A stretch of 64,000 nucleotides of DNA from Gemmatimonadota bacterium. Lineage in GTDB: Bacteria > Gemmatimonadota > Gemmatimonadetes > Gemmatimonadales > GWC2-71-9. Below, in pieces: positions 36,191-44,838 of the stretch. The position numbers and the translations under genes were made by a program. The notes under the pieces were generated by a model. The model saw only the letters and a program-made list of their open reading frames with translations. It was not told the origin of the DNA and did no database searches. The stretch's first letter is position 1, and each line of letters opens with the position of its first letter. The stretch spans positions 523,501 to 587,500 of the forward strand of contig JADJAK010000003.1 in NCBI GenBank assembly GCA_016704275.1, given 5' to 3'.

Positions 36191-36660
36191 GTGTCGCGCT
36201 CACCGCGGTGGTAGGGCTCGCCACGGAGGATCGTCCCCGCGCGGTAGAGCTGCTCCGCCACGACGACGCGGGCGAGTTCGTGCGGCAGGGTCAACGGGCC
36301 CAGGCTCCATCGCGTGGCGGCACGGGCGCGGACGGCCTCGGAGACCCCTTCGGCGCCCCCGATCACGAAGGCGCGATCGCGGGCGGCGAGACGCCAACCC
36401 TCGAGTTGGGTGGCCAGCGCTTCGCTGGACCACTCGCTGCCACCGACATCGAGGAGCACGACGTCGGTCGATGCGGGCAGCGCCTCGAGCAGGCGCTTCC
36501 CTTCCTCATCACGCTGACGGGTCGGCGATCCTGCCCGACCCGCTTCGCGCACCTCGCGCTCCTCGACCGGCAGGTGCCGGCCGAGGCGCCGGAGGTAGTC
36601 GTCGCAGACCTCACGCAGGGCGGGTCGCAGCTTCCCCACCGCGACGAGGGTCCACTTCAT
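36187..36660 (-). CDS. rlmH: 23S rRNA pseudouridine-1915 N3-methyltransferase RlmH
   Basis: A 157-residue SPOUT methyltransferase that modifies the 23S A-site helix 69. Seen: the N-terminal TLVAVGKLRPALREVCDDYLRRLGRHLPVEEREV, then LLDVGGSEWSSEALA and the trefoil-knot end FVIGGAEGVSEAVRARA...WSLGPLTLPHELARVVVAEQLYRAGTILRGEPYHR. All family hallmarks are intact and the length is typical. It overlaps gdhA by one base and bshC by four. Confidence 0.97.
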   Translation of the reverse strand: MKWTLVAVGKLRPALREVCDDYLRRLGRHLPVEEREVREAGRAGSPTRQRDEEGKRLLEALPASTDVVLLDVGGSEWSSEALATQLEGWRLAARDRAFVIGGAEGVSEAVRARAATRWSLGPLTLPHELARVVVAEQLYRAGTILRGEPYHRGERDT

Positions 36661-37970
36661 CAGGCATAGAGCCCGCGCATGCGGTGCATCGAGGCGACCC
36701 GGTCGATCGACAACATGTAGGCGCCGATCCGCATCGACACGTCGTGCTCGGCCGCCATCGCTGCGACCTCGTCGAAGGCATTGACCATGATCTTCTCGAG
36801 GCGCTCGTTGACGGTGGCTTCATCCCAGAAGTAGCCGCCGCGATCCTGCACCCACTCGAAGTACGACACCGTCACGCCGCCCGCGTTGGCAAGGATGTCG
36901 GGAATGACGTAGATCCCCTTGGCATCGAGGATGGCGTCGGCCTTCGCGGTGGTCGGACCGTTGGCGCCTTCGCAGATGATCTTCGCCTTGATGGCGCCGG
37001 CGTTCTTGCTGGTGATCACGTTCTCGAGCGCGGCCGGGACGAGGACGTCACACGGCAGCTCGAGGATCTCCTCGTTCGTCACCGGCTTCCCCTTGGGATA
37101 TCCCTCGAGGAACTTGTGCTCCTTGACCCACTTGAGGCAGTCGTGCACGTCGAGGCCCTTCGGGTTGTAGACGCCACCGGTCTTGTCGGAGACGGCCACC
37201 ACCTTCATCCCCTCTTCCTGCATCAGCTGCGCGGCGATCGAGCCGACGTTGCCGAAGCCCTGCACCACCACGGTCGCACCGGCGACCTTCATCTTCTTGC
37301 GCTGCAAGGCGCGGCGCGTCACCACCAGGCAGCCGCGGCCCGTCGCCTCGCGGCGACCGAGCGAGCCGCCCATCGCGACCGGCTTGCCGGTCACCACGGC
37401 GGTCACCGTGTGGCGCTTGTGCATGGAGTACGTGTCCATGATCCACGCCATGACGCGCTCGTTCGTGTTCACGTCCGGCGCCGGGACGTCGGAGTCGGGG
37501 CCGAGCAGGTCGATGATGGCGGAGGTGTAGCGGCGGGTGAGGCGTTCGAGTTCGCCGGCGGACATCGAGGTCGGGTCACAGATCACCCCGCCCTTGGCGC
37601 CACCGAAGGGGAGGTTCACGACGGCACACTTCCAGGTCATCCAGGCCGCGAGCGCCTTCACCTCGTCGACCGAGACGTTCATGTCGAAGCGAATGCCGCC
37701 CTTCGCCGGCCCGCGCGAGGTGTTGTGCAGCACGCGCAGACCGGTGAAGACCTCGATCTCGCCGTTGTCGCGCATTACCGGAATCGACACGATCAGCTGC
37801 TTCTCGGGGGCGCGGAGCACCTTGTAGAGCCCCGGCTCCAGCTTGAGGCGACGAGCGGCGTCGTCGAACCGGCTCATCATCGCCTCGAACGGATTCTCCT
37901 CCGAGGTGAAGCGACGATCCTTGTCCGGCGAGATGATTTCGTTTGACTTGCGCGACTTCGGGCTAGCCAT
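36660..37970 (-). CDS. Glu/Leu/Phe/Val dehydrogenase (probable glutamate dehydrogenase)
   Basis: A 436-residue amino-acid dehydrogenase interconverting glutamate and 2-oxoglutarate plus ammonium. Catalytic region: HNTSRGPAKGGIRF and VDEVKALAAWMTWKCAVVNLPFGGAKGGV with the active-site Lys residues; nucleotide-binding domain: VVVQGFGNVGSIAAQLM; late motif GANGPTT and DILANAGGVTVSYFEWVQD. The nucleotide preference cannot be read. It lies 42 bases after lpxK and overlaps rlmH by one base, a loose metabolic passenger among envelope genes. Confidence 0.93.
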   Translation of the reverse strand: MASPKSRKSNEIISPDKDRRFTSEENPFEAMMSRFDDAARRLKLEPGLYKVLRAPEKQLIVSIPVMRDNGEIEVFTGLRVLHNTSRGPAKGGIRFDMNVSVDEVKALAAWMTWKCAVVNLPFGGAKGGVICDPTSMSAGELERLTRRYTSAIIDLLGPDSDVPAPDVNTNERVMAWIMDTYSMHKRHTVTAVVTGKPVAMGGSLGRREATGRGCLVVTRRALQRKKMKVAGATVVVQGFGNVGSIAAQLMQEEGMKVVAVSDKTGGVYNPKGLDVHDCLKWVKEHKFLEGYPKGKPVTNEEILELPCDVLVPAALENVITSKNAGAIKAKIICEGANGPTTAKADAILDAKGIYVIPDILANAGGVTVSYFEWVQDRGGYFWDEATVNERLEKIMVNAFDEVAAMAAEHDVSMRIGAYMLSIDRVASMHRMRGLYA

Positions 37971-38012
37971 GATGTCAGACTCCGGTCCGCGAGGGACCTC
38001 AGGGTTCGGTGG

Positions 38013-39050
38013 TCAGGCGTCGTGCCCGACCACTCGGTCGAGCGCGGACCGCAGTGCGTCCTCTCCTGCCTCGAAGGTCACCGCGAGCCGGGCAACCAGC
38101 GGCTCGGGGACGGAGGCGGGCCAGCGGTCGCGCAACTTGACGGCATCCTTCGCCGTGATCACGACGTGGTCGGCACGGCGCGCCGCATGGGCGAGCCAGG
38201 CGACGTCCTCGTCGCGGAACTGATGATGATCCTTCCAGGTTGCCACCTGCACCTGCGCCCCCGTGCGCTTCAGCTGCGTCACGAAGGCCTCCGGATCGGC
38301 GATCGCACTGGCGGCCACCACGCGCCGCCCGTCGAGTACGCCAATCGGCTGCTGCTGTCCACTCGTCAGCCCCTCAAGCATCGCCAGGTCGAGGCGGACG
38401 ATGGCGACCGGCCCGTTGACGCGCGGGGCGAGCTGCGCCGCCAGTTGCTGGGCGGTGCCCGCATCGGCCCGCTTCCGGGTGATGATCAACCCGTCGGCGC
38501 GGGCCAGGGCCCCGAACCCCTCGCGCCACGGACCAGCCGGCAGTCGCCACGGCACCGCGCGGCTCGTCTCGGCACTCACCAGGCACAGGTTGAGGTCCCG
38601 CAAGACGTCGAGGCGCTGAAAGGCGTCATCCAGCACCAGCACCTCGGCCCCGGCGGCCAACGCCATCGCGGCGCCGGCCACTCGATCGGGGTTGGCCACC
38701 ACGATCGCCTCGGGAACCGCCTCGCGATGCACCAGGGCCTCGTCGCCACCCACTCCGCGCAGCAGGATCCCGGGCCGCAAACCCCTAGAGACATAGTGAG
38801 AGGCGACCCATCCCGCCAGCGGCGTCTTCCCCGAGCCACCCACCGAGAGATTCCCGATCGCCACACTCGGCAACGGGAGGGCGTGCCGGGCCAGCCAGCC
38901 CCGGGCGTAGCACAGCTCGCGCACGGCCATCCCGGCATGCCAGAGTCCGCTGGCCGGAACGAGTGCGGCGCGCGCACTGCTCGCCCCGAGGGAGCGCGCC
39001 GTCCACAGCCAGCGCACCAGTCGGTGGCCGTCGCGCTTGCGCGTCGCCAT
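38013..39050 (-). CDS. lpxK: tetraacyldisaccharide 4'-kinase
   Basis: A 345-residue inner-membrane kinase that phosphorylates the 4' position of the lipid A precursor. Walker-A-like site IGNLSVGGSGKTPLAGWVA, then GILLRGVGGDEALV, the acceptor-site region VLVLDDAFQRLDVLRDL, and DGLIITRKRAD. The longer upstream reading in the same frame shows no family sequence; ATG at 39050 fits the acyltransferase stop (TGATG). Last lipid A gene of the run. Confidence 0.94.
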   Translation of the reverse strand: MATRKRDGHRLVRWLWTARSLGASSARAALVPASGLWHAGMAVRELCYARGWLARHALPLPSVAIGNLSVGGSGKTPLAGWVASHYVSRGLRPGILLRGVGGDEALVHREAVPEAIVVANPDRVAGAAMALAAGAEVLVLDDAFQRLDVLRDLNLCLVSAETSRAVPWRLPAGPWREGFGALARADGLIITRKRADAGTAQQLAAQLAPRVNGPVAIVRLDLAMLEGLTSGQQQPIGVLDGRRVVAASAIADPEAFVTQLKRTGAQVQVATWKDHHQFRDEDVAWLAHAARRADHVVITAKDAVKLRDRWPASVPEPLVARLAVTFEAGEDALRSALDRVVGHDA

Positions 39051-39682
39051 CACGCCACCATCTCGCGTTCCAGCGCTTCGAGCGCGGCGGCGGCGTGCGC
39101 CACGCCTGCCCCGAGTCCTTCCTCGCCCGCCGCGATCGTGAACGGTTCGCCGTAGCCGACATCGACGCGGGTGAACGGCTTCGGGACGACCGTCCGGTCC
39201 CAGGAGTGCGAATGCCACCCCGAGCGGACCACGGCGTGGAGCGGGACGATCGGCGCCCCGGCGCGCTGTGCTGCGCGCACCACGCCGGGCTTCACGACGC
39301 GCCGCGGTCCCCGAGGGCCGTCGGTGGCGAATGCGACGGAGACCGACTCGTCGAGGAGTCGCACCGCCTTGAGGAAGGCACGCACCGCCCCGCGCGAGGA
39401 GGAGCCGGGAATGCACCGATAGCCGAGGCGCGTCGCGTAGTCGGCGAGCACCTGGCCGTCGCGCCCCTGGCTGACCACGATGCCGATGCCACGGCGGCGC
39501 TGCCACCAGAGCAGCGGCAGCAACGTCTCGTGCCACAACAGGAAGACGACCGGCGTGTTGCTCGCCTGGAGGGCCGCCACGCGCGCCTCGCCATGGACCC
39601 GCATGCGCCAGGAGCCGGCGAGCGCCGACACCAGCGGCTCGACCACGCAGCGCAGCAGGAGCTGCGGCATCGGGATCTTCAT
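39050..39682 (-). CDS. DUF374 lysophospholipid acyltransferase-like protein
   Basis: A 210-residue protein of the LPLAT/DUF374 type. Visible acyltransferase elements are a first His motif (VVFLLWHETLLPLLWWQRR) in place of the usual HxxxxD, VSQGRDGQVLADYATRLGYRCIPGSSSRGAVRAFLKAV and FATDGPRGPRRVVKPGVVRAAQRAGAPIVPLHAVVRSG. DUF374 proteins are often coded with lpxB/lpxK and are thought to take part in late lipid A acylation or modification; specificity is unproven. It overlaps lpxK by one base and lpxB by four. Confidence 0.87.
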   Translation of the reverse strand: MKIPMPQLLLRCVVEPLVSALAGSWRMRVHGEARVAALQASNTPVVFLLWHETLLPLLWWQRRRGIGIVVSQGRDGQVLADYATRLGYRCIPGSSSRGAVRAFLKAVRLLDESVSVAFATDGPRGPRRVVKPGVVRAAQRAGAPIVPLHAVVRSGWHSHSWDRTVVPKPFTRVDVGYGEPFTIAAGEEGLGAGVAHAAAALEALEREMVA

Positions 39683-40791
39683 GCGGCGAGCAATCCGGCG
39701 GCGAGCTCGGCCACCCGAGCGTTGGCACCCGGGCCACCGACTCGCGCGCGCACCTCGGCCAGCCCGGCGCGCTGGGCCCGGCAGGCCGCGCTCGTGGGAT
39801 CGAGCAGCGGGGCGATCGCCGCCACCAGCCGCGCCGGCGTGGCGTCGCCCTGCAACAACTCCGGCACGACCTCACGATCGGCAATCAGATTGACCAGCGA
39901 GACCCATTTGACGGTGATCATTCGTTGCGCCAGCCGATAGGTCACCGGATGCACCCGATAGGCGACCACCATCGGGACGTCGGCCATCGCCGCTTCGAGT
40001 GTCGTGGTGCCCGACTTGGCGAGCACGGCGTCGGCCGCCGCAAGGATGCGCGAGGAGTCGTCGCGCACCAGGCGCATCCCCTCGGCCCCGGGATAGCTGC
40101 CCCATTCGGTGGCGGCCACCAGCACTTCCTGGCAGGCGCCGCTCGCGAGGAGCTGTCGCGCCGCCTCGCGATACGCCGGCCAGAGACGGCTGATCTCGCC
40201 CGCACGCGATCCCGGAAAGAGGGCCAGCGTGCGGGCACCTTCGGGCAACCCGAGCTGCTGACGTGCCACGGCGCGCGTCAACGGCGCCTCGCGATCGGCC
40301 AGCGGATGCCCGACGTAGGTCGCCTCGACGCCCGCGGCATCAAAGAAGGCCTCCTCGAACGGCAGGATCACCGCGAGTCGATCCACGGCACGCGCCAGAC
40401 GCGCGGCACGCTGTGGTCGCCAGGCCCAGAGCTGCGGCGCGATGTACCAGAGCACCGGCACGCCGTGGCGCTTGGCCGACTCGGCCAGGCGGAGATGGAA
40501 CCCCGGGTAATCGACGGTGATGAGGAGATCGTACCGACCGGCGCGAAAATCGGCCGTGAGCATGCGGAGGAGGCGAATGTGCGCCGGCAGCTTGTCGAGG
40601 ATCTCGACCAGTCCCATGGCGGCCAGTCCATCGATCGATCGTCGCAAGACCGCGCCGGCCTTCTCCATCAGCGGACCCCCGACCGCCTCGATGACCGCTT
40701 CGGGCATTCGAGCGCGCAGTGCCGCGACAATCCGGGCGGCGTGCAAGTCGCCGGAGGGCTCTCCGGCGGTGATGAGGATCCGGGGGGTCAT
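39679..40791 (-). CDS. lpxB: lipid-A-disaccharide synthase
   Basis: A 370-residue glycosyltransferase (GT19) that joins UDP-diacyl-glucosamine and lipid X to make the lipid A disaccharide. Seen: ITAGEPSGDLHAARIVAAL, VGGPLMEKAGAVL, GLVEILDKLPAHIRLLR, LLITVDYPGFHLRLAESAKRHGVPVLWYIAPQLWAWRP, VGHPLAD, and ALFPGSRAGEISRLWP. Overlaps the oxidoreductase gene by four bases. The supplier of lipid X (an LpxH, LpxI or LpxG) is not in the window. Confidence 0.96.
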   Translation of the reverse strand: MTPRILITAGEPSGDLHAARIVAALRARMPEAVIEAVGGPLMEKAGAVLRRSIDGLAAMGLVEILDKLPAHIRLLRMLTADFRAGRYDLLITVDYPGFHLRLAESAKRHGVPVLWYIAPQLWAWRPQRAARLARAVDRLAVILPFEEAFFDAAGVEATYVGHPLADREAPLTRAVARQQLGLPEGARTLALFPGSRAGEISRLWPAYREAARQLLASGACQEVLVAATEWGSYPGAEGMRLVRDDSSRILAAADAVLAKSGTTTLEAAMADVPMVVAYRVHPVTYRLAQRMITVKWVSLVNLIADREVVPELLQGDATPARLVAAIAPLLDPTSAACRAQRAGLAEVRARVGGPGANARVAELAAGLLAA

Positions 40792-41765
40792 CGCCCCAGC
40801 GCAGGCTGGGGGGAGCGCTGGACGGCCGCCGTCACCTCCAGCGCGAGCGCGAGGGCAGCCCGCCCTTCCACGCCCGTCACGATGGCGGCACGCTCGCCGC
40901 GCACGGCGGCGACGAACGCCGCGAGCTCAAGGCCGAGTGCATCCGCCTCTGGTGCCGTCAGCGGAATGGTCTCGACGATCTCCTCGATGCTGCTGCCCAT
41001 CCCGGGACGCCACCCGTCGCGGAGTCGCATGAAGGTGCCGCTGCCCTCGGCCAGATCGATCGAGATGTAGCCCGAGGGCTGGAAGACGCGCAGCCGACGC
41101 ACCCGATCACGGGCCACGCGCGATGCGGTCATGGACGCGACGACGCCGCCGAGGAACTCCACGCGCGCGTTCACCATGTCGAGGTGCGGGGAGAGGATCG
41201 AGACGCCGTTGGCTCGGACATCCTGCGTTGGCGCACCGCCGACGAGGTGGTTCGCGAGGTCCAGGTCATGGATCATCAGGTCGAGCACCACGGCGACATC
41301 CGTCCCGCGCGGCTGGAACGGTGCCAGCCGAATGCCCTCGATGAAGATCGGGCGCTCGAGGACCGTCTGGGCCGCGCGGACCGCACGATTGAACCGCTCC
41401 ACATGCCCCACCGCCAGCACGACGCCCTGGCGGGTCGCTTCGCTCAGCAGCGCGTCGGCCTCCTCGAGCGTGACGGCGATCGGCTTCTCCATGAGCACGG
41501 CCACGCCACGCCCGAGGCATTCGAGTCCGACCTGATGGTGGTAAGACGTCGGGACCGCGACGGAAACGGCACGCACCTCGGAGAGCAACTCGGCCAGCAC
41601 CGGAAAGGCGCGGCAGCCGACTTCCGCCGCGACGAGGGCGGCACGTGCCGGGTCGGCATCGTACACTCCGACCAATTCCGCGCCGTGCATCTTGGCGTAG
41701 TGGCGGGCGTGGTGCCGACCGAGTGCGCCGACGCCAACCACGCCGACCGGGATCCGCGAGCTCAC
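40788..41765 (-). CDS. Gfo/Idh/MocA-family NAD-dependent oxidoreductase (GnnA-like position)
   Basis: A 325-residue sugar dehydrogenase: Rossmann motif VGVVGVGALGRHHARHYAKM, AVSVAVPTSYHHQVGLECLGRGVAVLMEKPIA with the EKP motif, and VVLDLMIHDLDLANHLVG with the catalytic His. Starts with GTG at 41765, overlapping lpxA; ends overlapping lpxB. In some bacteria GnnA, of this family, oxidises UDP-GlcNAc at C3 before transamination by GnnB to give a substrate for amide-linked lipid A; its genes are reported next to lpxA. No gnnB-like transaminase is in the window, so that role is only a suggestion. Confidence 0.82.
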   Translation of the reverse strand: MSSRIPVGVVGVGALGRHHARHYAKMHGAELVGVYDADPARAALVAAEVGCRAFPVLAELLSEVRAVSVAVPTSYHHQVGLECLGRGVAVLMEKPIAVTLEEADALLSEATRQGVVLAVGHVERFNRAVRAAQTVLERPIFIEGIRLAPFQPRGTDVAVVLDLMIHDLDLANHLVGGAPTQDVRANGVSILSPHLDMVNARVEFLGGVVASMTASRVARDRVRRLRVFQPSGYISIDLAEGSGTFMRLRDGWRPGMGSSIEEIVETIPLTAPEADALGLELAAFVAAVRGERAAIVTGVEGRAALALALEVTAAVQRSPQPALGR

Positions 41766-42538
41766 GCCGGGACGCCGCGTTGCGAGGAGGAGACGAACTC
41801 GACAAAGCGCTCGACTTCCGGAATCGCAGGCAGCTCCGTGCGGGCGCGATCAAGCGCCTGGCCAAGATTGAAGTCGGAGTTGAAGAAGAGCCGGTACGCG
41901 CGCTTGAGCGCCGCGATCGTCTCGGGCGGAAATCCGGAGCGCTGCAACCCGATCGAGTTCAGGCCGTAGAGTTCCACCGGGTTGCCCACCGCCTTCACGT
42001 AGGGTGGAATATCCTGGCTGACGCGCGTGGCCCCACCGATGAAGCAGTGCGCCCCGATGGTGGTGAACTGGTGCACCGCCACCAGCCCGGACAGCGCCGC
42101 ACGATCCTGAATCGTCACGTGGCCGGCCAACTGGGAGCCGTTGGCGATCGCGACGCCATCGCCGATGTGGCAATCGTGGGCGATATGGACGTAGGTCATG
42201 ATGAAGCAGCGAGAACCCACAGTCGTCTTGCCGGACGCGGCGGTGCCGCGATTGATCGTGGAGTACTCACGGATGATCGTCCCGTCGCCGACCTCGACCC
42301 AGGTTTCCTCGTCGCGGTACTTGAGGTCCTGCGGCGGGCTGCCGAGCACGGCGCCCGTGCCGATCTGGATCCCTTCGCCGAGCAGGACGTTGCGCTCCAG
42401 CGTGACCCGCGCGCCGAGGCGACAGCCGTCGCCCACGGTGACGTTGGGTCCGATGATCGCGAACGGCCCGATCTCGACGTTGTCCCCGATCGTCGCGGCC
42501 GGGTCGATGATTGCCGACACGTGAATGCGTTGGGTCAC
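41762..42538 (-). CDS. lpxA: acyl-[ACP]-UDP-N-acetylglucosamine O-acyltransferase
   Basis: A 258-residue left-handed beta-helix acyltransferase, first enzyme of lipid A synthesis. Hexapeptide repeats run from IHVSAIIDPAATIGDNVEIGPFAII through YVHIAHDCHIGDGVAIANGSQLAGHVTI, ending in a helical tail. The catalytic His lies in HIAHDCHIGD. GTG at 42538 overlaps the lpxC-fabZ stop. Length matches the family (about 255-265). Confidence 0.95.
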   Translation of the reverse strand: MTQRIHVSAIIDPAATIGDNVEIGPFAIIGPNVTVGDGCRLGARVTLERNVLLGEGIQIGTGAVLGSPPQDLKYRDEETWVEVGDGTIIREYSTINRGTAASGKTTVGSRCFIMTYVHIAHDCHIGDGVAIANGSQLAGHVTIQDRAALSGLVAVHQFTTIGAHCFIGGATRVSQDIPPYVKAVGNPVELYGLNSIGLQRSGFPPETIAALKRAYRLFFNSDFNLGQALDRARTELPAIPEVERFVEFVSSSQRGVPA

Positions 42539-43806
42539 CGGTCCACCACCGTCGCCAGCATCTCGGCCTCGCACACGACGCGTCCTTCCACCAAGGCCTG
42601 TCCTTTCATGCGACAGGTGCGCCCACGGAACTGCAGCAGTTCGAGCTCGAAGCGAAGCTGGTCGCCCGGTACCACCGGCCGACGGAACTTCACCCCATCC
42701 AGGGCGGCGAAGTAGACGACCTTCGACCCCGGGTCATCGAAGTTGTCCATCAACAGCATACCACCCGCCTGCGCCATCGCCTCGACGATCAGGACGCCGG
42801 GCATGATCGGATGGCCCGGGAAATGGCCCTGAAAGAACGGCTCATTGATGGTGACGTTCTTGATCCCGACCAGGCGCTTCCCCGGTTCGATCTCGAGCAC
42901 GCGATCCACCAGGAGGAACGGATAGCGGTGCGGCAACACGTCCATGATCGCGGTGACGTCGAGACGACGCGGGTCGGACCGCAGCGCGAGCCGCGCCAGC
43001 GCCCGTGCCAACGCCAGGTTGCCCTGATGGCTGGGGCGCTCGGCGATCACGTGCCCTTCGATCCGTGCGCCGAGCAGCGAGAGATCGCCGACGATGTCGC
43101 CGATCTTGTGGCGCACGAATTCGTCCGGCCAGCGCAACGTTCCGGAGGCAATCCCGCTCTCCGACAGCACGACCGCCACGTCGGGGGTGGCGCCCTGCAG
43201 CAGGCCGCGAGCCTGCAGCGCCGCCACCTCGTGCACGAATCCGAAGGTGCGCGCGGGGGCGATCTCGCGGCGGAACGACTCCGGCGTCATGGTGACGGAC
43301 AACGACTGGCGGCCGATGACCGGATGGTTCCACTCGATGGTCCCGGTGACCTGGAAGTTCGACGCCGGCGCCACGACGTAGCGCGCGTCACCTTCCTCGA
43401 CCGTGAAGGGCGCCGTGACACGGATGACCACCGGGTCGCCTTCGAGTTCCTTGACCCCGGCCCGGTCGATCGCCTCGATCCACGGCTGGAAGGAGCCATC
43501 AAGAATCGGCGGCTCGGGGCCGTCGATGGTGATGAGCGCGTCATCGATCTGCTCGGCGAACAGCGCCCCGAGCAGATGCTCGACCGTCTGCACCGCGGCG
43601 CCGCCGTCGGCCAGGCCGGTCCGACGCTCCGTCGCCTCGACCTGCGCGACCCGCGCAGCGACGAGCGGCTGACCCGGCAGGTCGGTGCGCTGAAATCGGA
43701 TGCCACTCCCGGCTTCGCCGGGGCCGACCTGAACGGTGGTCTTCGCGCCGGTATGCAGCCCGGTTCCGGAGACAGTTGCCGTGCCGGCCAGCGTGCGCCT
43801 AGCCAT
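42535..43806 (-). CDS. lpxC/fabZ: bifunctional LpxC-FabZ: UDP-3-O-acyl-GlcNAc deacetylase and 3-hydroxyacyl-ACP dehydratase
   Basis: One 423-residue protein. Residues about 1-285 are LpxC: TLAGTATVSGTGLHTGAKTTV, the Zn ligand His77 in VEHLLGAL, PARTFGF, and the second site RHKIGDIVGDL (His233, Asp237). Residues about 286-423 are FabZ: LPHRYPFLLVDRVLEIEPGK, NEPFFQGHFPGHPIMPGVLIVEAMAQAGG. LpxC commits to lipid A; FabZ consumes the same 3-hydroxyacyl-ACP pool for fatty acid chains, so a fusion links both fates. The start overlaps the lpxD end by eight bases. Similar fusions are known in Bacteroidota. Confidence 0.93.
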   Translation of the reverse strand: MARRTLAGTATVSGTGLHTGAKTTVQVGPGEAGSGIRFQRTDLPGQPLVAARVAQVEATERRTGLADGGAAVQTVEHLLGALFAEQIDDALITIDGPEPPILDGSFQPWIEAIDRAGVKELEGDPVVIRVTAPFTVEEGDARYVVAPASNFQVTGTIEWNHPVIGRQSLSVTMTPESFRREIAPARTFGFVHEVAALQARGLLQGATPDVAVVLSESGIASGTLRWPDEFVRHKIGDIVGDLSLLGARIEGHVIAERPSHQGNLALARALARLALRSDPRRLDVTAIMDVLPHRYPFLLVDRVLEIEPGKRLVGIKNVTINEPFFQGHFPGHPIMPGVLIVEAMAQAGGMLLMDNFDDPGSKVVYFAALDGVKFRRPVVPGDQLRFELELLQFRGRTCRMKGQALVEGRVVCEAEMLATVVDR

Positions 43807-44794
43807 CGTCCTGCTCCTCTGCCCTGCCGAGCGCTTCGAGGGCGTCGACATGCGGTGTCAAACGATATAGGGCGGCCATCGCCCGTAGAAACTCGCGATG
43901 CGGTCGGGCCGGATAGCCGGACACCGAGGCACCAGCGGGAACGGAGGAAATCACACCAGCTTGTGCGCCGACCCGCGCGTCGTTGCCGATCGCGAGGTGG
44001 CCGGCGATCCCGGCCTGGCCCGCCAGAATCACCCGGTCGCCGATGATGACGCTCCCCGAGATGCCGGTGCCCGCCATGACGAGACAGTGCTCGCCGAGCC
44101 GGGCGTTATGACCGACATGCACGAGATTGTCGAGCTTGGTGCCGCGACCGATGACGGTGTCATCCAGCGATCCGCGATCGATGCAACTGCCCGCGCCGAC
44201 CTCGACGTCGTCGCCGAGGAGGCAGCCGCCAACCTGCGGTGAGCGACGATGTCCCGAGGCGTCGGAGTGAAAGCCGAAGCCTTCGCTCCCGATCACCGAC
44301 CGCGTCTGACACCAGACCCGATCGCCGAGGAAGGCCTGCGCATGCACGACGACGCCGGCGTCGAGCCGGACATCGTCTCCAAGGATCACGCCGTCCTCGA
44401 TCACCACATGGGGACCGATGCGCACGCGGTGGCCGATGGTCACGTTGGCGCCGACCACGACGAACGCCCCGATGCGCGGCGACTCCCCGATGGTGGTGCC
44501 GGCGCCAATCCGGGCCGACACGTCGATCTGTGGGACGGAGCCCGCGCGGGGATGGAGCAGACGGGCCGCCTCGGCCACCGCCTGGGCCGGGTCGGCCACG
44601 ACGATGCGCGTGGACGGGCCGGCGCTGTCGCGCAGCGCCTCGGGCAGCAAGACGGCCCCGGCGCGCGTCGTCGCCATGGCCGGGAGGTACTTCGGACCGA
44701 GACAGATCGCCAACGCATCGGCCTCGGCCAGTTCGAGCGAACGGAGCCGCCGCAGGGGGAGGTCCCCCTGACCATACAGGCGGCCACCGACCAC
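43799..44794 (-). CDS. lpxD: UDP-3-O-acylglucosamine N-acyltransferase
   Basis: A hexapeptide acyltransferase of about 331 residues adding the amide-linked acyl chain. Seen: the uridine-binding N-terminal domain, then beta-helix turns such as ARIGAGTTIGESPRIGAFVVVGANVTIGHRVRIGPHVVIEDGVILGDDVRL, GFGFHSDASGHRRSPQVGG with the catalytic His, and DRGSLDDTVIGRGTKLDNLVHVGHNARLGEHC. The GTG at 44794 is the only ordinary start codon near the expected N terminus; LTAQAVAD just upstream in the same frame looks like family sequence, so a CTG start at 44818 or a start lost by an indel is possible. The gene overlaps lpxC-fabZ. Confidence 0.93.
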   Translation of the reverse strand: MVGGRLYGQGDLPLRRLRSLELAEADALAICLGPKYLPAMATTRAGAVLLPEALRDSAGPSTRIVVADPAQAVAEAARLLHPRAGSVPQIDVSARIGAGTTIGESPRIGAFVVVGANVTIGHRVRIGPHVVIEDGVILGDDVRLDAGVVVHAQAFLGDRVWCQTRSVIGSEGFGFHSDASGHRRSPQVGGCLLGDDVEVGAGSCIDRGSLDDTVIGRGTKLDNLVHVGHNARLGEHCLVMAGTGISGSVIIGDRVILAGQAGIAGHLAIGNDARVGAQAGVISSVPAGASVSGYPARPHREFLRAMAALYRLTPHVDALEALGRAEEQDDG

Positions 44795-44838
44795 GTCGGC
44801 GACCGCCTGTGCCGTCAGCGCGCCCTCAGCCCCGAGGC

